From Kaistia algarum (lineage in GTDB: Bacteria > Pseudomonadota > Alphaproteobacteria > Rhizobiales > Kaistiaceae): a DNA stretch of 64,000 nucleotides. The notes beneath the pieces are model-generated. The model worked only from the letters and a program-made list of their open reading frames with translations, did not search any database and was not told the DNA's origin. Shown in pieces: positions 57,727 to 64,000 of the stretch; the stretch's first letter is position 1; each line of letters opens with the position of its first letter. Both the position numbers and the translations under genes were made by a program. The stretch is taken from positions 310,001 to 374,000 of the forward strand of contig NZ_JAPKNJ010000002.1 of assembly GCF_026343945.1 (NCBI RefSeq), in the 5' to 3' direction.

Positions 57727-59115
57727 TCACTTCGTCCGGGCGGTCGGAAACTCGGCGTGGAACGTGGTCTCGTATTTGTCCGGGATGCGGATGGTGATCC
57801 GCGTGGTGCCGTCCTCGTCGTCCTGGCGCGAAAACACTTCGCCGATCTCGTAGAGCCGATGCAGCTTCGCGAGGTCGGCGCCGGCCAGCACGACGGTATA
57901 GCTTGCGCGGTTCTTGTTGACGCGGTCCTCGACCAGTTGCAGCAGTGCGGGAACGCCCTCGCCCGTCAGCGCCGAGATCGGGACGATCGCGGGCTTGCCC
58001 TTCTCTGCTTGCAGCCGGTCCATCGGCCGCGCGTCCGGCGGCAGCAGGTCGATCTTGTTCCAGACCTCGATGATGCGATCCGAATCGCCGATCTCGATGC
58101 CGAGCTGCTCCAGCACCTTCATCACGTCTTCCGACTGCGCCTCGCTATCCTCATGGGCGATGTCGCGCACATGCAGGATCAGCGAGGCCTCGATCACCTC
58201 TTCCAGCGTAGCGCGGAAGGCGGCGACGAGATGGGTCGGCAGGTCGGAGATGAAACCCACTGTGTCGGAGAGGATCGCCTCTGTGCCATGCGGCAGCTCG
58301 ATGCGGCGCAGCGTGGGGTCCAGCGTGGCGAATAGCAGGTCCTGCGCCAGGATGCCGGCATTCGTCAGCGTGTTGAACAGCGTTGATTTGCCGGCGTTGG
58401 TGTAGCCGACGAGCGCCACGATCGGATGTGGGACCTTTCGGCGGTTCTCGCGCTGCAGGCGACGGGTGCGCACGACGGTTTCGAGCTCGTGCTCGATGCG
58501 GGCAATGCGCTCCTGCAGCGCCCGCCTGTCCGCCTCGATCTGCGTCTCGCCGGGGCCGCCGAGGAAGCCGAAGCCGCCGCGCTGGCGCTCCAGATGGGTC
58601 CAGGAGCGGACGAGCCGGCTCTTCTGGTAGTTCAGATGGGCGAGTTCGACCTGCAGGCGGCCTTCGCGCGTCTGCGCCCGCTCGCCGAATATCTCCAGGA
58701 TGAGCCCGGTCCGGTCGATGACCTTGGCGTTCCAGGCTTCTTCCAGATTGCGCTGCTGAACGGGCGACAGCGTGTGATCCACGAAGACGAGTCCCGCGCC
58801 GCGCTCGGCGACCATCGCGCCGATTTCCTCGACCTTGCCGGTGCCGAACAACGTTGCCGGTCGCAGGGTCGAAAGCGTCACGGCGGCGGCCTCGACGATG
58901 TCGAGATCGATCGCTCCGGCGAGACCTACGGCCTCGTCGACACGCGCCTTGGTGCTGCGCTGGGCACTGCGCCCTTCCCCGGCGCCACGCCGCTGGCGGC
59001 CGGAGCGAACCGGCACCAGGACAACGGTTCGGTCAGCGACGCGCTCTTCGTGAGCCGGCGCTTCATCGGGCGACGGCTCGGCGTCGTCCGGAAGCTCGTC
59101 TTCCTCGATCATCAA
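57727..59115 (-). CDS. hflX: GTPase HflX
   Basis: The product is 462 aa. HflX is a ribosome-binding GTPase that rescues or splits stalled ribosomes under stress. The N-terminal HflX domain (about 70-200) has [11 protein letters not shown] and [33 protein letters not shown] sequence. The glycine-rich [19 protein letters not shown] precedes the G domain: [12 protein letters not shown] (G1), [10 protein letters not shown] (G3) and NKIDLL (G4). Its start overlaps the hfq stop by 4 bp, the usual order. Confidence 0.96.
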   Translation of the reverse strand: MMIEEDELPDDAEPSPDEAPAHEERVADRTVVLVPVRSGRQRRGAGEGRSAQRSTKARVDEAVGLAGAIDLDIVEAAAVTLSTLRPATLFGTGKVEEIGAMVAERGAGLVFVDHTLSPVQQRNLEEAWNAKVIDRTGLILEIFGERAQTREGRLQVELAHLNYQKSRLVRSWTHLERQRGGFGFLGGPGETQIEADRRALQERIARIEHELETVVRTRRLQRENRRKVPHPIVALVGYTNAGKSTLFNTLTNAGILAQDLLFATLDPTLRRIELPHGTEAILSDTVGFISDLPTHLVAAFRATLEEVIEASLILHVRDIAHEDSEAQSEDVMKVLEQLGIEIGDSDRIIEVWNKIDLLPPDARPMDRLQAEKGKPAIVPISALTGEGVPALLQLVEDRVNKNRASYTVVLAGADLAKLHRLYEIGEVFSRQDDEDGTTRITIRIPDKYETTFHAEFPTARTK

Positions 59116-59366
59116 GCTCCGGACCGATCGCCTTCTTCGCCCGGCTCGAAGAGCTGGACGGGCGCCCCAGGCATGATCGTCGAGATGGCATGCTTGTAGA
59201 CGAGCTGCGAATGTCCGTCGCGACGGAGCAGGACGCAGAAATTATCGAACCAGGTCACGATGCCTTGCAACTTCACGCCATTGACGAGGAAAATCGTCAG
59301 CGGCGTCTTGGTCTTCCGGACATGGTTCAGGAATGTGTCTTGAAGGTTTTGTGCGCGGTCCGCCAT
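59112..59366 (-). CDS. hfq: RNA chaperone Hfq
   Basis: The product is 84 aa. Hfq forms a hexamer that pairs small RNAs with mRNAs. Sm1 ([40 protein letters not shown]) and Sm2 ([12 protein letters not shown]) are intact, and the C-terminal tail is short as usual in alphaproteobacteria. It overlaps hflX by 4 bp and lies about 150 bp downstream of the aminotransferase gene. Confidence 0.97.
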   Translation of the reverse strand: MADRAQNLQDTFLNHVRKTKTPLTIFLVNGVKLQGIVTWFDNFCVLLRRDGHSQLVYKHAISTIMPGAPVQLFEPGEEGDRSGA

Positions 59367-59513
59367 TCGTGTCTCTCACGCCTCGACTTGTTGGGGACGA
59401 CAGTCCCGAGGGCCACATTTGCTGCGGCCACGCCAACAGTTTGCCCGGTAAATGGGCGCGCGTCACCCTACAAATGCAATGCAGCACCGTTTTGGCACTG
59501 CGGCATAGATCGC

Positions 59514-60389
59514 TCAGCCATGCGACCAGCGCGGGCTGCGTTCGGCAAAATCGTGGAATGCCTTACGCAGTTCGGTCGCGACGCTGCCCGGAGCGCCATT
59601 GCCGATGACGCGATCGTCGATCTTGGTGATGGGCGTCACGATCGTGGTTGCGCCGGTGATGAAGGCTTCGCGCGCGCCCTTGGCCTCTTCGAGGCTGAAT
59701 TTCCGTTCCTCGACCTTGATGCCGAGTCGCGCCGCGACATCGAGCAAGACGGTCCGCGTGATGCCGCGCAGGATGCCATGCTCTGCCGGACGGGTCACCA
59801 GCACGCCGTCGCCCGTCACGATCCAGGCATTGGTCGACGATCCCTCGGTGACGTTGCCGTCGGCGTCATAGAACCAGGCTTCATAGACGCCCGCATCGCG
59901 CGCGGCCTGCTTGGCGAGAACGTTCGGGAGCAGCGACACCGTCTTGATGTCGACGCGGTCCCAGCGATTATCGGGAACGCTGATCGCCGCGACGCCTTCC
60001 TCGGCGTGGTGGTCGGCATAGGCGCGCGAGACCGAACGGGCGGTGACGACCAGCGCCGGCGGCGTGCCTTCCGCCGGGAACGGGTGGTTGCGAGGCGCCA
60101 CACCGCGCGTCACCTGCAGATAGACCAGCCCGTCGACGACATGGTTGCGGCGCACAAGCTCGCGCAGCACGACGCCGAGGGCGGCCCGGCTCATCGGCTT
60201 CGGGATCCGCAACTCGGCCAGCGAGCGCTCCAGCCGGTCGATATGCCGGCGCTCGTCGATCAGCAGCCCGTCGCGGATCTCGCAGACTTCATAGACGCCG
60301 TCGGCAAACTGATAGCCGCGATCCTCGATATGAACGGCGGCATCGGCGTGGCGGACATAGCGTCCATTGACATAAGCGAAGCGGGGCAT
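59514..60389 (-). CDS. Class IV PLP-dependent aminotransferase, D-amino-acid transaminase-like
   Basis: The product is 291 aa. PLP-binding Lys149 lies in RVDIKTVSLLPNVLAKQ, as in D-alanine transaminases (CDIK). EGSSTNAWIV and GILRGITRTVLLDVA are the class IV phosphate-binding motifs. The best match by motif is D-amino-acid aminotransferase (D-Ala/D-Glu interconversion for peptidoglycan), but branched-chain aminotransferase and ADC lyase share the fold. It sits between ntrX and hfq, a common Hyphomicrobiales arrangement. Confidence 0.9.
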   Translation of the reverse strand: MPRFAYVNGRYVRHADAAVHIEDRGYQFADGVYEVCEIRDGLLIDERRHIDRLERSLAELRIPKPMSRAALGVVLRELVRRNHVVDGLVYLQVTRGVAPRNHPFPAEGTPPALVVTARSVSRAYADHHAEEGVAAISVPDNRWDRVDIKTVSLLPNVLAKQAARDAGVYEAWFYDADGNVTEGSSTNAWIVTGDGVLVTRPAEHGILRGITRTVLLDVAARLGIKVEERKFSLEEAKGAREAFITGATTIVTPITKIDDRVIGNGAPGSVATELRKAFHDFAERSPRWSHG

Positions 60390-60439
60390 GGCGGACTCTG
60401 AGGAAGGGAGAGAGGTTTCAAATCGGAATGCGGCAGGGG

Positions 60440-61804
60440 CTACCCGACGCCGAGCGACTTCAGCTTGCGATGCAGCGCCGAACGCTCCATGCCGACGAAT
60501 TCTGCGGTTCGGGAGATGTTGCCGCCGAAGCGGTTGACCTGTGCGGTCAGATATTCGCGCTCGAAGATCTCGCGCGCATCGCGCAGCGGCAGCGACATCA
60601 GATGTTCGCCGCCACGATTGGGCGTCGTCGGCAACAACTCGCCAATTTCCGGCGGCAGCATGTCGGCGGTGATGATCTGGGTTTCGTCGCCGCGCGCCAG
60701 GATCAGCAGCCGTTCGATATTGTTGCGGAGCTGGCGGATATTGCCCGGCCAGTCATGGGCCTGCAGCACGGCGAGCGCATCTTCGCCGACCTGACGCATC
60801 GGCAGGCCGGTCGTCTGCGAAATCTGCTCGATGAAATGCTGCACCAGGGCCGGTATGTCGTCGCGGCGCTCGGCCAGAGCCGGAACCCGCAGCGGCACGA
60901 CCGAAAGCCGGTGGAACAGGTCCTCGCGGAAGCTGCCCTCCTGAATTTCGCGTTCAAGGTCGCGCGCCGTCGACGAGACGATGCGGACATCGACATTCAC
61001 TCGCGTCGTGCCGCCGACGCGAAGGAAATTCTGCTCGATCAGGACGCGCAGGATCTTGCCCTGCGTCTCGCGCGGCATATCGGCCACTTCGTCGAGATAG
61101 AGCGTGCCGCCATGGGCCTCTTCCAGAGCGCCGATCTTGCGCGGCCCGCCTTCGACGCTCTCCGTGCCGAAGACTTCGTGCTCCATGCGATCGGGCGTGA
61201 TCGCGGCGGCGTTCAGCACGACAAAGGGTCCGCTCGCTCGGTGCGAGGCCTCGTGGATAGTGCGCGCCACTGTCTCCTTGCCCGAACCAGAGGGGCCGGA
61301 GATCATGATGCGGCTATTGGTCGGCGCCACCCGGTCGATCGTCTGGCGCAGATGGTTCATCGCGACCGATGTGCCGATAAGGGCCGAGGTGTTGCCGGCG
61401 CGCTGGCGCAGCTCCTTGACCTCGCGCCGCAGCTTCGACGCCTCCAGCGCACGCTCCGCGACCAGCACCAGCCGATCGGCCTTGAACGGCTTCTCGATAT
61501 AGTCATAGGCGCCGCGCCGGATCGCGGAGACGGCGGTCTCGATGTTGCCATGGCCGGAGATCATCACGACGGGCAGGTCGGCGTGCTGCGCCTTGATGAT
61601 GTCGAGCATGGCGAGGCCATCGATCCGGCTGCCGGTCAGCCAGATATCCAGAAAAACGAGGTTCGGCCGCCGCATCTCAATCTCGGCCAGGCCTTTGTCG
61701 GTATCGCCGGCCGTGCGCGTTCCGTGGCCTTCATCCTCGAGAATGCCGGCCACCAGGCCGCGAATATCAGCTTCGTCGTCAATGATCAGAATATCGGAGG
61801 GCAT
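60440..61804 (-). CDS. ntrX: Nitrogen/redox response regulator NtrX
   Basis: The product is 454 aa. The receiver domain has phospho-acceptor Asp53 in VFLDIWLTG. The AAA+ domain has Walker A GPSGSGKETVARTIH and GGTLYLDEVADMP. The Fis-type HTH ends the protein (NISRTAEFVGMERSALHRKLKSLG). The sigma-54 contact loop GAFTGA is missing and replaced by a shorter segment around VEGGPRKIGAL, as is known for alphaproteobacterial NtrX, which therefore need not work through sigma-54. It is 12 bp after ntrY. Confidence 0.95.
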   Translation of the reverse strand: MPSDILIIDDEADIRGLVAGILEDEGHGTRTAGDTDKGLAEIEMRRPNLVFLDIWLTGSRIDGLAMLDIIKAQHADLPVVMISGHGNIETAVSAIRRGAYDYIEKPFKADRLVLVAERALEASKLRREVKELRQRAGNTSALIGTSVAMNHLRQTIDRVAPTNSRIMISGPSGSGKETVARTIHEASHRASGPFVVLNAAAITPDRMEHEVFGTESVEGGPRKIGALEEAHGGTLYLDEVADMPRETQGKILRVLIEQNFLRVGGTTRVNVDVRIVSSTARDLEREIQEGSFREDLFHRLSVVPLRVPALAERRDDIPALVQHFIEQISQTTGLPMRQVGEDALAVLQAHDWPGNIRQLRNNIERLLILARGDETQIITADMLPPEIGELLPTTPNRGGEHLMSLPLRDAREIFEREYLTAQVNRFGGNISRTAEFVGMERSALHRKLKSLGVG

Positions 61805-61816
61805 GGCTCTGCTTCT

Positions 61817-64000
61817 TCAGTTTGACGCGTTATCGGTTTCTTCTTGCCCGGCCGGCGGCTCGGACTTTGGCGCCGAGCGCGGCAGCGTGATGCGGATCAT
61901 CGCACCCCTGCCCCCGCTCGCCACCGCGGGCGAATCAAGAAGCTCCAGCGTCCCGCCGTGCTCCTCGATGATCTTGCTGACAATGGCGAGGCCAAGGCCG
62001 GTGCCCTTCTCCCGCGTCGTCATATAGGGTTCGAGCAGGCGGTGGCGATTTTCCTGCGGCAGGCCGACGCCCGTATCGATGACTTCCACCACATTGCTGG
62101 CTTCTTCGGCCCGGCCTATGACGGTGATCACCGCCCCGGCCTGGTCCTCGCTCGGCAGAGAAGCGATCGCCTCCGTCGCGTTTTTCACGACATTGGTGAA
62201 GACCTGCGAGATCAGCCGCGGATCAAATAGGCCCAGCATCGGCGCTTCCGGCAGTTCCACCTTGAAGGCGATTTCCGGATGGGCGACTTCCTGCAGGAAG
62301 ACGGCCTCGCGGACCGCCTCGCCGAGATTGCGCTCGACCATGGTCGGCTTCGGCATGCGCGCGAAGGATGAGAATTCGTCGACCATGCGGCCAATGTCGC
62401 CGACCTGGCGGATGATGGTATCCGTGCACTGGTCGAATACATCCTTGCCTTCGCCGACCGTCTTGCCGAAGCGGCGCTTCAGCCGTTCGGCCGAGAGTTG
62501 GATCGGCGTCAGCGGGTTCTTGATTTCATGGGCGATGCGCCGGGCGATATCGGCCCAAGCCGAGCTTCGCTGCGCGACGACGAGATCGGTGATGTCGTCC
62601 AGCGTGATGACATAGCCATGCTCGCCCGAGTCCGCCTCCTCCGTCGTGACGCGGACATTGATGGTCCGCTCGCGACCATCGCGCACGATCGAGACCTGTT
62701 CGCGGTGCTCGGTACGATAATGATCGCTCAGCGCCGTCTCCATGACGCTGGCCAGTTCCGGCGCGACTGTGGTGACCGCCTGTCCAGCGATCGTCGGCGA
62801 GCCGAGGATTCGGGCGGCGCCGCGATTGGCAATGGTGACGACGCCCTTCGCATCGGTGCCGACCACGCCGGCACTGACACCGGCGAGCACGGCCTCTGAG
62901 AAGCGACGGCGGGCATCGATCTGCTCGCTGGCCGCCATGAGTTCCGCCCGCTGGCTGCGCAGTTCCGCCGTCATGGTGTTGAACGTCGCCCCAAGGGCGC
63001 CAAGATCGCCATCGGCGCTGCGGAACGGCACCGTGACCTCGAGGTTGCCGCGCCCGATCTCGTCGGCGGCGTCGATCAGCTTGCGGATCGGCGAGACGAG
63101 GCGGTTGGCGAGGCCGATGCCTAGCCAGATCGCCGAAAGAAGCAAGACGAGGGCGAGGCCGAGATAGAGCACGCCGAACGCGACCTGTACGCCGAGCCGT
63201 GTCGCCGCGAGGTTCTTGTATTCGTCGACGCTGGCGCTCGTCTCGGCGATGTAGCGCAGCACCTTCGGATCGATCTCCCGGGCGATGTAGAGATAGACCT
63301 CATTGTAATTGTCGAGCTTCACCACCGCGCCGATGACATTGGACCGGCCTGGCGCGATCAGGATCGGCTCGGCTCCGCCCTTGATCGCGCTCTGCATGGC
63401 ATCGGGCGGCGGCGGCGGGAACGAGGCCGAGAACTGGAATTCCGCCTGGGCGATCATGGAACCGTCCGGCTTCACCAGATAGACGCCGGGAATGCCGCGC
63501 AGCGCGGCGATCGAGTTCATGAATTGCTGGAACTGGTCGGGATCGGTGACGAGCAGGGTCTGCGCCCGGTCGAAATCGGTCTTGAGGGCTAGGATATCGA
63601 CCTTGAGCGCCCGGGCATGATCATCGGCATAGGCCTGCGCAATGGAGAGCGAGGTGTCGACGATCGAGCGTGTACGTTCGGAGAACCAGTGATCCAGCCC
63701 GCGATTGAGCGTCACGCTGGCGACCATCGCCATCAAGATCGCCGGCAGCACGGCAACGATCGAAAACAGTCCCACAATGCGGATATGGAGGCGCGCTGCC
63801 GCCCTGCCTCGCCGTCGCGCCCGGATCAGCACGCCGACCTCGATCGCGGTCTCGATGAGGAGAACCACCGTCAGCAAGCCGTTGACGACCAGGGCCCAGA
63901 ACACGACCTGCTCGGTCGGCTCGATCGGCGTCAGCCCCATCAACAGGAATAGCGAGGCGCAGGCGCTCGAAAGCGCAAGAATCACCGTGACATAGCCGGC
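61817..64000 (-). CDS. ntrY: Sensor histidine kinase NtrY (N-terminus outside window)
   Basis: At least 727 codons are present; the frame stays open to the right edge, so the start lies outside (an internal GTG at 63985 is not the likely start). Two or more N-terminal helices (VVFWALVVNGLLTVVLLIE, IVGLFSIVAVLPAILMAMV) flank a periplasmic sensor. HAMP (about 63,000), PAS and HisKA follow, with phospho-acceptor His in ARRIAHEIKNPLTPIQLSAE. The HATPase domain has VFTNVVKNATEAI and GTGLGLAIVSKIIEEHGG. It phosphorylates NtrX and senses nitrogen or redox state. Confidence 0.95.
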   Translation of the reverse strand, partial: AGYVTVILALSSACASLFLLMGLTPIEPTEQVVFWALVVNGLLTVVLLIETAIEVGVLIRARRRGRAAARLHIRIVGLFSIVAVLPAILMAMVASVTLNRGLDHWFSERTRSIVDTSLSIAQAYADDHARALKVDILALKTDFDRAQTLLVTDPDQFQQFMNSIAALRGIPGVYLVKPDGSMIAQAEFQFSASFPPPPPDAMQSAIKGGAEPILIAPGRSNVIGAVVKLDNYNEVYLYIAREIDPKVLRYIAETSASVDEYKNLAATRLGVQVAFGVLYLGLALVLLLSAIWLGIGLANRLVSPIRKLIDAADEIGRGNLEVTVPFRSADGDLGALGATFNTMTAELRSQRAELMAASEQIDARRRFSEAVLAGVSAGVVGTDAKGVVTIANRGAARILGSPTIAGQAVTTVAPELASVMETALSDHYRTEHREQVSIVRDGRERTINVRVTTEEADSGEHGYVITLDDITDLVVAQRSSAWADIARRIAHEIKNPLTPIQLSAERLKRRFGKTVGEGKDVFDQCTDTIIRQVGDIGRMVDEFSSFARMPKPTMVERNLGEAVREAVFLQEVAHPEIAFKVELPEAPMLGLFDPRLISQVFTNVVKNATEAIASLPSEDQAGAVITVIGRAEEASNVVEVIDTGVGLPQENRHRLLEPYMTTREKGTGLGLAIVSKIIEEHGGTLELLDSPAVASGGRGAMIRITLPRSAPKSEPPAGQEETDNASN

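Noticed and set aside
60440..61804. Missing GAFTGA loop in NtrX as a novelty
   Set aside because: Absence of this sigma-54 contact loop is a known property of alphaproteobacterial NtrX proteins.

Overview
The window is GC-rich, densely coding DNA from an alphaproteobacterium, most likely of the order Hyphomicrobiales (Rhizobiales). The evidence is gene content and order: rlpA-dacF-tmk-holB-metG followed by a tatD-type gene; ntrY-ntrX-aminotransferase-hfq-hflX; a phosphatidylcholine synthase (Pcs); an IalB-family protein; HspQ; a group III truncated haemoglobin; and a malic enzyme with a phosphotransacetylase-like tail. I cannot name the genus. No rRNA, CRISPR array, prophage or intact insertion sequence was seen. 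There is one tRNA (Ser, UGA).

Layout. 1-9.2 kb is accessory in character: the start of a Tat-exported protein, a LacI regulator with a palindromic operator, about 1 kb without a recognisable gene, a very large glycine-rich autotransporter, and another gene-poor stretch ending at tRNA-Ser. 9.6-18.5 kb is a housekeeping block: RlpA, a DacF homologue lacking all three catalytic motifs, thymidylate kinase, DNA polymerase III delta', MetRS, a convergent GT90 glycosyltransferase, a TatD-type nuclease and a metallo-beta-lactamase-fold hydrolase. 18.6-27.8 kb holds a membrane protein, an Ala/Pro-rich protein, a truncated haemoglobin, RimO and an acyltransferase. It ends with an ECF sigma/anti-sigma pair divergent from a secreted TPR protein, a type III polyketide synthase and an ICMT-like methyltransferase.

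27.8-42.0 kb is one long minus-strand purine-catabolism operon: uraH, xdhA, xdhB, xdhC, a BMP-type ABC importer (ATPase, two permeases, binding protein), puuD, uraD, an allantoate-amidohydrolase-type enzyme and an M20 hydrolase. It runs from xanthine through urate, 5-hydroxyisourate and OHCU to allantoin, and then handles allantoate. Allantoinase is not in the window. A divergent LysR gene is the likely regulator.

43-51 kb has an MFS transporter, a TerC-family protein, Pcs, a UbiH-family hydroxylase, HspQ, IalB and a YejA-type binding protein, then a palindromic repeat pair. 51.0-53.0 kb is cysS, the most unusual gene here. Its middle third is AT-rich, and its C-terminal half carries about 180 extra residues that contain a tandemly duplicated unit of about 99 residues. 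53.6-64 kb returns to core genes: malic enzyme with a downstream membrane protein, an alpha/beta hydrolase behind a duplicated operator-like motif, and hflX, hfq, a D-amino-acid-transaminase-like gene, ntrX and ntrY (cut by the window end).

The observations I rate highest are the mosaic cysS with its duplicated module, the catalytically dead DacF homologue, and the ECF/TPR/type III PKS/ICMT cluster.
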